Shown in pieces: positions 28,207 to 36,999 of a DNA stretch of 64,000 nt (positions are counted from its first letter, which is position 1; the number at the start of each line of letters is the position of its first letter). The stretch lies in contig JAJJLU010003506.1 of NCBI GenBank assembly GCA_023807065.1, positions 1 to 64,000 on the forward strand, written 5' to 3'. Source of the stretch: Isotricha intestinalis. Its lineage: Eukaryota; Ciliophora; Litostomatea; Vestibuliferida; Isotrichidae. The position numbers were made by a program, and so were the translations under genes. The notes below the pieces were generated by a model. That model saw only the letters and a list, made by a program, of their open reading frames with translations, had not been told where the DNA came from and did no database searches.

Positions 28207-29895
28207 ATGTCAGAAAAAAAAGAAAATATAAAAACTGATTTTTCTTGGTTTTCTAATTCAAAAATATATCAAATTTTCATAGATAGATTTTCAGGAACAA
28301 AACAAAAATATAATGAAGAAGAATTAAAAAAGGGTTTTTTATATGGAAATTTAAAATCAGCAATAAATAAATTAGATTACATAAAATCTTTAAATTTTAA
28401 CGTGATATGGATAACTCCATTCTTTGTAAACCAAAAAAATGGATATCACGGTTATCACACAATTAATTTTAATCATGTTGATCCAAGATTTGCTTTTGGA
28501 GAAAATATTGAAGATGATGATATTGGAAATCCTTTAGATGAAAATGATTTAAATTTAATCACTAAAAGTGATCAAGTTTTAATTGATTTTATTCATGAAT
28601 GCCATAATAGAAATATTAAAGTCATGATGGATATTGTATTTAATCATGTTTATGAAACTCATCCTTTCTTTCTACATGCTAAAAATAATATAAATAGTAT
28701 TTATAGAAAATGGTTTTATTTTATTGAGGATATGACTGAAGATGAAAAAAATTCTCTTTTTCCAATGTATGATATTCTAGAAGAAAGAAGATTGAAAAAA
28801 GAAAAGGAAGAAAAAGAAAAAAAATTCAAAGAAATGAAAGAAGAAAAGAAAAAAGAAATTAAAGAAGAAATTAAAGAACAAATTAAAGAAGAAAAGAAAG
28901 AAGAAATTAAAGAAGAAATTAAAGAAGAAATTAAAGAAGAAAAGAAAGAAGAAATGAAAGAAGAAATTAAAAAGGAGGGTGAAGAAAAAATTAAAAAAGA
29001 AAATAAAGAAGAAAAAAAAGAAGAAATTAAAAAAGAAAATAAAGAAGAAAAAAAAGAAGAAAAAAAAGAAGAAAAAAAAGAAGAAAATAAAGAAGAAAAT
29101 AAAGACGAAAATAAAGAAGAAAAAGAATATTTAAAAACAGAACGTAAATATCCTCTTGCACATTTATCTTTTTTAAACTTAGGTTTCCTTCCTAAATTAA
29201 ATTTAGACACAGAAACATGTGGAACATATATGATAAACGTATTAAAAAAGTATATAAAAATGGGAATAGATGCAATTCGTGTAGATCACGCATTAGGAGC
29301 ATCATTACATTATTTAAAAAGAATGACAGATGAAATTCATAGAGAATATCCAAATATACCTTTTATAGGAGAAGTTCCACCATGTACATTAATTAAATTT
29401 GCAGAAACAATAAAATCAATTTCAAAAGAAAAATTACTTTTAGTTGAAAAAGAAGATTTAAATTCAATTCCTTTTGTTGATGAAATTTTCCTTGATTTTG
29501 AAGGTTATTTAAATGGTTTACTTGATTTTAATTTTAAAAATATTGTTAAAGCTTTTTGTGAAGGAGAAATTGATTATGATATTTGTATTAAAATGTTAAA
29601 TGAACATTATGATAAATTTAAAGGAAAAAATATTTTCTTAGTTAAATTTCTTGATTCTCATGATGAAAATAGATTATTATTTACTTGTAATAATGATAAA
29701 AATTTAATGATGAAAGCGTTAACTATTTTATTTACAAAATTTGAAGGAAGAAATGATCCTTTAATTATTTATTATGGAACTGAAGATTTTATGAGTCAAA
29801 GTAAAACTATTTATAATGAAGATTATGGGGATTTTAGAACTAGACAACCTATGAATTTTATATTTGAGAAAATGAGAGATTTATTTAATGATTAA
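28207..29895 (+). CDS. GH13 alpha-amylase-family enzyme with a Lys/Glu insertion
   Basis: 562 residues. It opens with KIYQIFIDRFSG, the usual start of the GH13 barrel, and has the four family regions: DIVFNHV (142-148), GIDAIRVDHA with the nucleophile D360, FIGEV with the acid/base E389, and FLDSHDENR with D486. All three catalytic acids are present. Residues about 192-310 are a run of KEEIKEE-type repeats inserted between regions I and II, where other members carry loops of the barrel. The C-terminal beta-sandwich is short or missing. No signal peptide is visible, so the enzyme is probably intracellular and acts on alpha-1,4-glucan (stored glycogen or starch). The overall look is bacterial (cyclomaltodextrinase/alpha-glycosidase-like), so an old transfer is possible. 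Confidence 0.85.
   Translation: MSEKKENIKTDFSWFSNSKIYQIFIDRFSGTKQKYNEEELKKGFLYGNLKSAINKLDYIKSLNFNVIWITPFFVNQKNGYHGYHTINFNHVDPRFAFGENIEDDDIGNPLDENDLNLITKSDQVLIDFIHECHNRNIKVMMDIVFNHVYETHPFFLHAKNNINSIYRKWFYFIEDMTEDEKNSLFPMYDILEERRLKKEKEEKEKKFKEMKEEKKKEIKEEIKEQIKEEKKEEIKEEIKEEIKEEKKEEMKEEIKKEGEEKIKKENKEEKKEEIKKENKEEKKEEKKEEKKEENKEENKDENKEEKEYLKTERKYPLAHLSFLNLGFLPKLNLDTETCGTYMINVLKKYIKMGIDAIRVDHALGASLHYLKRMTDEIHREYPNIPFIGEVPPCTLIKFAETIKSISKEKLLLVEKEDLNSIPFVDEIFLDFEGYLNGLLDFNFKNIVKAFCEGEIDYDICIKMLNEHYDKFKGKNIFLVKFLDSHDENRLLFTCNNDKNLMMKALTILFTKFEGRNDPLIIYYGTEDFMSQSKTIYNEDYGDFRTRQPMNFIFEKMRDLFND
28780..29136 (+). repeat. Lys/Glu codon repeat inside the GH13 gene
   Basis: A purine-only stretch built from GAAGAAATTAAA-like 12-base units encodes KEEI/KEEK/KEEN repeats of about 119 residues. 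The length suggests slippage expansion. In the protein it would form a long, highly charged helix projecting from the enzyme. Confidence 0.85.
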
Positions 29896-29974
29896 ATTTA
29901 TATATGATTAAATCTAATTTTTTTATTTATTTATTTATTCTTTTTTAAGTATTTAGTTTTGTTTTTTTAATTTA

Positions 29975-31524
29975 ATGATTTATTATCAATTTAAAGATAT
30001 AAAAAATTTTGTTTCTACTTTTAAAAATTTTAATTCTTTAATTAATAGATTATATGATGATTTAGAATTGAAAAAAGAAGAAAGTATAATTTGTAAAGAT
30101 TCTATCAATAATATTATTATTAATAATGAAGAAGATTATCAAAATTTTTTAAAGAATAAGCAATGTCATTTAATAATTGATGTTAAAAATAAAAATGAAA
30201 ATTTCATTGTTCCAAAATCTAAAATAATAGTTAATAAGAAAAATGATAATAATGATAATAATGATAATAATAATAATAATAATAATAATGAAAAAAAAAA
30301 AAATTAAAAGAAATTGAAAATATTAAAGTAAAACCTAAAATATTAGAAAAAGAAAATTCAAATAATAATAAACAAAATGATATAAATGAATTATTACTTC
30401 AAAAATTAAATAATTTAGAGAAAAAAATAACTATTTTTATTTCTGAATATAATAATGAAAAAAATGTAAATAAAGAACAGATAAATAATTTAAATGGAAA
30501 ATTTGAGTTATTAATGAATTCCAATCAAGATTTAGCAAATAAAATGGATTTAATAATAAATTCCTATAATTATAATAACAATAATAATTCTTTAAATCAT
30601 AATTTTAATTTAATAAAAAAGACTTTAAATCAAATTTCTAATGAAATTAATGATTCTTTGAAAAATTGTGAACAAATATTAAAAAATAATTCCAATAAAA
30701 TATTAGAACATTTAAAAAATCAAGCTATGATTAAAGATGAGAAAACAAATGAGCATTTAAATAATTTTAAAAATTATTTTTTAGACATAAAAGAAAATAT
30801 AAATAAAACAATTAATATATTTTCTAATAATGTGATAAATAAAATTGATAATATAAAAAAAGAAATTTTAAGTAATAATAATAACAATTTATAAGTCATA
30901 AAACAAAATTTAAAAAATAATAAAAATGACAATTATAATGAATATAAAAAAGATAAAAATAGAAATAAAAGTAATTTAAAATCCGAAAGAAAAAAAATAA
31001 ATCTTGATTTTTTTGAAGAAAAAAAAATAAAAAATATAATGCAAAAATAATAATACCAAATAAAAATATAAAATTTACTTCAGAAGAAATAGAAACATTC
31101 AAAGGAACTTTTAATATATTTATTCAAAATAATTGGTTTTAATCCTTTACCAGAAAAATGTTATATATATGCAGTTTCACATCAACTTTATTTGAAAACC
31201 ACAATCGACAATAAAATTGAAAATAAAAAAGAAATAAAAATTTGTTTAAAAAAGAAAGAAAAATTAACTGAAAAAATACAAGAATTAAATATTGAATTAT
31301 GTGATCCTGAAGGAGAAATAATTGATTCTGTAAATATTTTAGTTAATATTGACAATAATGATTTTGAATCCTCTATTAATTATATTAAAAAAGAAAATGA
31401 ATTGGAAAATTTAATGAAATATTTTAAAAACTCCCATATTAGAGAAACAGAGATTAAACAAATTTATGAAAAAAATGGTCAAAATTTTGAAAAAACTTTT
31501 GATATACTTATAAAAAAAGAATAA
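29975..31524 (+). pseudogene. decayed paralogue of the PB1/coiled-coil/FW/UBA gene
   Basis: The remnants follow the order of the intact gene at 6654-8195. First comes a PB1-like start (NNEEDYQNFLKNKQCHLIID), then an Asn/Asp run, a coiled coil, an FW-like part (SEEIETFKGTFNIFIQNNW then NPLPEKCYIYAVS), and a UBA-like end (EIKQIYEKNGQNFEKTFDIL). The frame is broken at four places: the 13-A run ending at 30303, TAA at 30892-30894, a shift in the A-runs near 31015-31040, and a one-base shift near 31134-31141. Two breaks are in homopolymers and could be sequence errors, but four in one gene while the neighbours are intact argue for a dead copy. Small pieces such as 31192-31524 remain open. It begins 80 bp after the GH13 gene. 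Confidence 0.75.
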
Positions 31525-31707
31525 ATAAGAGAAATAAATAAATTTAATAACTATTTTTTTATTATTTTATAAGAATACGATAATAGCTTTTTTAATATAT
31601 CACAAAAACTAATAATATAAATAATCAACCAGTTAATATTTATAAATACTAATTTCAAATTTCAAATTGTAAATTTTTATAATAATATATAATTCAAATT
31701 TTTATTC

Positions 31708-32544
31708 TTATTGAAATTCAAATAAAAATTTTTCAATATTTTTAACACATTTTAAACTTTCATTACATAAAATTTCATTAAGGAAAACAATAAATTCGGA
31801 AATACATTTTAACCTTTCTAAAACTTCAATAATAAAACAATGATAATTACAAATAATATTGTCATTAATATTAAAATTAATAAAATCATTAAAATTAAAA
31901 TGATTTATACTTAAATTAAAGCAATTAAAACAGCTTTCATTAAATTTATAAAAATGGCTTTTTAAATGGTTAATTAAATTATTTTTTTCAGTAAACTGTT
32001 TTTTACAATCTAAAAAAGGACAATTAAAAGGTTTAATTTTCATATGAGTAAATTTATGAATTTTTAAAGTAGAACTTCTTGAAAAATTTTTACCACAAAT
32101 ATTACAATTATAAGGTTTAATTTTATAATGAATTTTAATATGATCAATTAAATGTCCTTTAGCTTTAAAAGCAGCTTTGCAATTTTCAAAATTGCAAATA
32201 AACGGTTTTTCTCCTGTATGAATTCTAAAATGAGTTTTTAAATTTCCTTTTTCATTGAAACTTTTATTACAAAATGTACATTTATATGGTTTTTCTCCTG
32301 TATGAGTTCTTAAATGAATATTTAATCTTGTTAATCCAAAATATTGCTTTGGACAATTTTGATATGGGCATTTATATATCTTAAGCGTATTTTTTTTTTT
32401 TATCTCATTTTTATTTTTTTCTGTTATTTTTATTTTTGAAAATAAATCTTTCTTATATTTCTCTTTTGATTTTGAAATTATGTTTAATAATGGTTTTTCG
32501 TTAGAAAATATATTTTTTGTTTCTTTTTCTGTTGTAGATTGCAT
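31708..32544 (-). CDS. C2H2 zinc-finger protein, TFIIIA-like array
   Basis: 278 residues. After a basic N-terminus, residues about 57-205 hold five consecutive C2H2 fingers with classical linkers (THTGEKPYKC, IHTGEKPFIC). Fingers 1, 3 and 5 have the longer Cys-x4-Cys spacing (CPYQNC, CNFENC, CPFLDC) typical of TFIIIA and the ZIC/GLI group. The C-terminal 70 residues are Phe/Asn/Cys-rich and unlike a known domain. It is probably a sequence-specific nucleic-acid-binding protein. TFIIIA has nine fingers, so a small transcription factor is more likely than TFIIIA itself. Confidence 0.85.
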   Translation of the reverse strand: MQSTTEKETKNIFSNEKPLLNIISKSKEKYKKDLFSKIKITEKNKNEIKKKNTLKIYKCPYQNCPKQYFGLTRLNIHLRTHTGEKPYKCTFCNKSFNEKGNLKTHFRIHTGEKPFICNFENCKAAFKAKGHLIDHIKIHYKIKPYNCNICGKNFSRSSTLKIHKFTHMKIKPFNCPFLDCKKQFTEKNNLINHLKSHFYKFNESCFNCFNLSINHFNFNDFINFNINDNIICNYHCFIIEVLERLKCISEFIVFLNEILCNESLKCVKNIEKFLFEFQ

Positions 32545-33031
32545 TTTTTATTTTTTCTTTATTTATAAAAGATTACAATAAATATTATTAGATTTTTATT
32601 TAAATGCATAAAAAAATAATTTAATAATTATATTCTTTTCTTTTAAAAAAAAAATTTCTTTAAGCGGATTTTATATTTTTATAATAAGTTGTTTTTTAAA
32701 TATTATAATATGAATGATTGTAATATAAAAATGAAGATTTGTATTTAATATTTATAAAATAGTTTTTATAAACTAAACATTTTATTCTAAATATATTTTT
32801 ATATATTAATAAAAAAGGATTTTTTTTAATTTTTCTACTTGTTAAATTTTCTTTATAATTTATAAAAAACAAATAATGAATTTAATATAATTTATAAATA
32901 TCATTTATATTTTAATGTTTTTTAAAAAACAAGAATTAATAAATATCTTTTGATAATAACAAACATATAAAAAAAATAATTTTATGTAGATATATGAATT
33001 AAAATAAAAATAAAATAAATAATTAAAAAAA
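32545..33031. other. divergent spacer without a recognisable gene
   Basis: About 490 bp between the starts of the zinc-finger gene and the coiled-coil gene. Stops in all frames and no repeat or RNA seen. Confidence 0.45.
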
Positions 33032-34159
33032 ATGTTAAAAGAACTAAGAACAACAACAACACCTCGTCCAAAAACACCAAATAAATTTTATCATCAAAAA
33101 AATATTTCAAATTACTTTTCAACAATATCAAATAATGCTCCAACAAAAAATAGTTCTAGAGAAAATACTCTTATAACCAGTTGTGATTTATTATCAAATC
33201 TTGAAAGAACTTCAAGAACTAATTTAAGTAATAAATTTTCTAATTCAGAAAAATTAAAAAGAGGAAAAAAAATAATAAAACAAAGTAGTAAAATAATAAA
33301 TAAAAAAATAATAAATGATAAAATGAATAGTTATAAAAGTAATAATGTTAATAATAATAATGATGAAAATTTAATAAATAATAATGAATTTAACAATAAT
33401 TATTTTTCAAATGAAAAAAACAAAAGATCAAAAACTCCTAATTATAAAACAAATAATAATAATAATGAAATTAATAATTATAATAAATTAAATAATTCAA
33501 AAATAAAACATATAAGAAATGAAAATACAAAATCTTTTTTTGAATCAATTCAAAGGAATGAACCAATTAAATATGATAAAAGTTATTACAATACAGTTGA
33601 TCATGATATGTCTAATTTGGAAGGAATGATAAATTCAATTAAATTAAGAGGTTTTAATAAATATCAAAATGAAATAGAAGAAAAATTAGAAAAAAAAGGA
33701 AAATTAGAAAATTCAATTTCTTTATTAAAATCAAAATTAAATTTATATGAAAATCAAAAAAAAAATTGTAAACAAGAAGATGCAAAAAATTTAATACAAA
33801 TTCAAAATATGAAAAATGTAAATCAAAGATATAAAAATATAAATGATGGAATAGAAAAATATCAAAAAGAAATTCCTATTTATAAACCTCAAATTGAAAA
33901 ATTAAAAAATGAAACCATCCAAATCAATACTCAAATTATTGAATTTAAAAGAGAAATTGATATGATGAAAAATCAAATTCAAAAATTAAATAAAATGATT
34001 AGTGATAAAAAAAAAGAAAAAGATAATTTTAGACCTGCTTTAAAATTATTGAAAAATCATATTGCTAATTTAAAACAAAAAATTAAAAGCTTTGATATTG
34101 GAAAAACTGATTTTATGATTAATCTTTCTCATTTCGCTGAAAAAGGAGTAAATTACTAA
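33032..34159 (+). CDS. coiled-coil protein of unknown function
   Basis: 375 residues. The N-terminal half is basic, Asn/Ser-rich and begins with a Thr/Pro segment (TTTTPRPKTPNKF) that could be phosphorylated by proline-directed kinases. Residues about 205-360 form a long coiled coil (HDMSNLEGMINSIKLRGFNK, then heptads through EIPIYKPQIEKL to KLLKNHIANLKQKI). The short C-terminus (TDFMINLSHFAEKGVNY) is not coiled. The shape resembles IFT or centriolar coiled-coil proteins, but no family signature is recognised. Confidence 0.65.
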   Translation: MLKELRTTTTPRPKTPNKFYHQKNISNYFSTISNNAPTKNSSRENTLITSCDLLSNLERTSRTNLSNKFSNSEKLKRGKKIIKQSSKIINKKIINDKMNSYKSNNVNNNNDENLINNNEFNNNYFSNEKNKRSKTPNYKTNNNNNEINNYNKLNNSKIKHIRNENTKSFFESIQRNEPIKYDKSYYNTVDHDMSNLEGMINSIKLRGFNKYQNEIEEKLEKKGKLENSISLLKSKLNLYENQKKNCKQEDAKNLIQIQNMKNVNQRYKNINDGIEKYQKEIPIYKPQIEKLKNETIQINTQIIEFKREIDMMKNQIQKLNKMISDKKKEKDNFRPALKLLKNHIANLKQKIKSFDIGKTDFMINLSHFAEKGVNY

Positions 34160-34373
34160 AAAAATAAAAAATAAATTTTTATTTAAAAAATAATATATTT
34201 TTTTTTATTTTTAAAACTTAATTTCAAACCTTTAAAAAAAAAAAACAAATAAATAAAAAAAATGTTTTTTATTATAACACAAAATATAATTATTATCATT
34301 TCAAAAAACTAAAAAAATATAATAATAATAATAAAAATATACAAAAAAAAATATATAAAAACCAACTTTAATC

Positions 34374-36536
34374 TTATTTACTAAATTTATCCTTAATAAT
34401 TTTATTAGTATACTTAACATTAAAACCAATAGAACCACTATTATGAATTTGTAAATTATATTTAAAACCTCCTTTTAAATCATTAGCTCTTGAACTTTTA
34501 CTATTTCCTTTTCTTTGTAAAATTTCATTTAATTCATATTTTAAATCTTTTAAATTTTTATTTTTATTATTATCTCTAATATAATTAATAGATTTCTTAT
34601 TTGAACTTTTAGGTCTTAAAAAATTGGGTATATCAAAATTATATGATAAACTTTTTGAATGATTTGTATTTTTTGTTGAATTATTTCCACTTAAAATATA
34701 ATTTTTGTTACTTCTTTTTAAATCACTTATTCCTTTTATTATTTCATTTGATGAAGATAATAAATTTGTTGATTTATTTTTTCCTAATGTTAATCCTTTT
34801 TTTAATTGAGTTGATGAATTTATTCTATTTGAAGAATTATTTATATATTTTATTTGATTTTTTTTTTTATTTGCTTTTAAAAAATCTATTCCTGTTATAT
34901 TTATTTGCCTATTTATATTTATATTTGATGTATTATTATTTGTTCTTGTTGTATTTTGAATATATCCTTTTTTTAAGAAATTATTTTTATTATGATGTGG
35001 AATTTTATTTTCAACTTTTTTATTATTATTTTTTAATATTTTTAAATTATGGTTATTTAAATTTTTATTGTTATTTAAACTTTTTTTATTTTTATTCTTT
35101 GATTTTATTAAATTATATTTTTGATTTGTTATTTGATTTATATTATTATTTTCTTTATTACTTTCTAATTCTTCTTCATTTTCTTTATTTTGATTATCTA
35201 TATTTAAAACATTTATTTTTTCAATTTCTACTATTTCATCTTCTTTTTCTTCTTCATTATTATTATTAATTAAATCAGTAAAAAATTCATCATTATTTAT
35301 TTTAATATTACTAATTTCATTATCTTCATTATTATTTATTTCTTCATTTTCATTATTAATACAATTTTCATTTTCTAAATTAATTTCATTTATTTTATTA
35401 TTATTGCTGTTTGTCTCTTTATTTAAATCATCAATATTAATTTTTTTTTCAAAAAGAATATCTTCAGTATTATTATTATTTTTTGTTAAAAGAAAATTAT
35501 ATTCCTGAATAATATTATTTGCTTTCTCATAACAAATTTCATTATCAACAACAAATAACTGAATAAAATCTCTAACATCATTAACTTGACTTAAAAATTC
35601 AAGAAGAGGAATTAATTTTTTTAATTCTTGATCATTTCTATCATCAAACCAAGATAAAATAGGTAAACCATTTAATTTATTAAGAACAAATGAAATAGGT
35701 GAATTATCAATAATAATAATATCTTTTAAATCTCTTCCTAATTTTTTTAAATCTTTAATGAAAGTAGAATTAATTAAAGTACAATGTTCTCTAAATAATC
35801 TAAAAGGACAAAAACCTTGTTTATCAATAATATTTAATAAAGGATCTGCATATTTACTTAAACTTGCAGTAAAAATTACAATTTCAAATTTTTTTGCCAT
35901 TTTTTCTAAAAATTCTTTCACATAAGGACGAACTAAAACATGAATATCATGAATTTCATTTTCTAATTCTATTTTTATTATTACATCTGAAGGACAATTA
36001 AATGGAAAAAAATTTGAATGTACTAATGTCTCATCTAAATCTAATACTAATGTTTTTTTATTTGATATCCTTGGAGGAAGTAAACCATTGTTTATTTTCA
36101 TTCCTGAATTTATTAAACGATTTGGAGAATATGAATGGGATTTTATTTGCTTTTTTAAATTAGGAATTTGGATTTTTTTCGTTTCTATTTTTTGAGTTTT
36201 AGAATTATATATTATATTATTTTCATTTATATTATTATTATTATTAATATTATTAGTATTATTATTATTTATGTTATTATTATTATTTGTGTTATTTAAA
36301 GGAATTTTTTCTTTTGGAATGTGAGTTATTAAATTTGGAATTGGATTATTTGTATTTGTTATTTTTGGAATTTCTTTTTTTATTTTGGAACTTAATGGAT
36401 TTGCACTTGAACCTCTTTTTTTTATGTTTACATGAATGCTTTTTGAAAGAAAGTTATTTGATTGGTTTACATGAATTCTTCCTATTATTTCTGGAGTTTT
36501 TTGATTTGGGTAATTGATTAAAGTTGGGTTTGACAT
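34374..36536 (-). CDS. FCP1/SCP-type (HAD) phosphatase with long disordered tail
   Basis: 720 residues. The catalytic FCPH domain spans about 158-335 with the DxDxT motif DLDETLVH (166-173), VRPYVKEFLEKMAKKFEI, the second motif FTASLSKYADPLLNIID, and IIIDNSPISF with the third motif. This is the SCP/CTDSPL2/Dullard group, which removes phosphate from Ser or Thr, for example in the RNA polymerase II CTD. There is no BRCT domain, so it is not FCP1. The N-terminal 150 residues have poly-Asn and basic Ser sites, and the 380-residue C-terminal tail is Asn/Glu/Lys-rich and disordered. The tail length is unusual for the small SCP group. Confidence 0.87.
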   Translation of the reverse strand: MSNPTLINYPNQKTPEIIGRIHVNQSNNFLSKSIHVNIKKRGSSANPLSSKIKKEIPKITNTNNPIPNLITHIPKEKIPLNNTNNNNNINNNNTNNINNNNNINENNIIYNSKTQKIETKKIQIPNLKKQIKSHSYSPNRLINSGMKINNGLLPPRISNKKTLVLDLDETLVHSNFFPFNCPSDVIIKIELENEIHDIHVLVRPYVKEFLEKMAKKFEIVIFTASLSKYADPLLNIIDKQGFCPFRLFREHCTLINSTFIKDLKKLGRDLKDIIIIDNSPISFVLNKLNGLPILSWFDDRNDQELKKLIPLLEFLSQVNDVRDFIQLFVVDNEICYEKANNIIQEYNFLLTKNNNNTEDILFEKKINIDDLNKETNSNNNKINEINLENENCINNENEEINNNEDNEISNIKINNDEFFTDLINNNNEEEKEDEIVEIEKINVLNIDNQNKENEEELESNKENNNINQITNQKYNLIKSKNKNKKSLNNNKNLNNHNLKILKNNNKKVENKIPHHNKNNFLKKGYIQNTTRTNNNTSNININRQINITGIDFLKANKKKNQIKYINNSSNRINSSTQLKKGLTLGKNKSTNLLSSSNEIIKGISDLKRSNKNYILSGNNSTKNTNHSKSLSYNFDIPNFLRPKSSNKKSINYIRDNNKNKNLKDLKYELNEILQRKGNSKSSRANDLKGGFKYNLQIHNSGSIGFNVKYTNKIIKDKFSK

Positions 36537-36999
36537 TTTTTTTTATTTTTTTTATTTTGTTTTTTATTATTCTTTTAATTTAAAATTTATTTTTTTTTTC
36601 TTTGAAAAATAATATATTTTATTAAAAAACTATTTTATTTTGAAATTATTTGATAAATTAATAATTTAATTTAAGATAATAAATTTATTTATATTCTAAT
36701 ATATTTTATTTTATTTAATAGGAATTTAAATGTTATTAAGATTTCTATTTCTAATAAATTATTTGATTTACTTTTTTATTTATTAAGATTTATTTGATAA
36801 CATATTATTGATAATTAAGAATTATATTTCCTTTTCTTTCATTAAAAATGAAAAAGAATCTTCTTTTAAAAATTTGCCATTAAATAAAAAACAAATAGAT
36901 CAGTAATTTTTACAATAATGAAATAAGAATAATATAATTTTTACAATTTAAATTTTATTTAAAAAAAATATTTTTCAAAAAATATTAAATAAAAAAAAA
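36537..36999. other. spacer without a recognisable gene
   Basis: About 460 bp upstream of the FCP/SCP gene and downstream of the C1q-like gene, with stops in all frames. Confidence 0.45.

Noticed and set aside
28716..29210. 164-codon open frame rich in Ser, Phe and Leu on the minus strand inside the GH13 gene
   Set aside because: It is the reverse reading of the Lys/Glu repeat (GAA becomes TTC), and the plus frame carries the catalytic motifs.
34643..35269. 208-codon Phe/Leu/Tyr-rich frame antisense to the FCP/SCP gene
   Set aside because: It mirrors the Asn/Lys-rich tail of the phosphatase. Stop-free antisense frames are common where AAT, AAA and GAA codons dominate.
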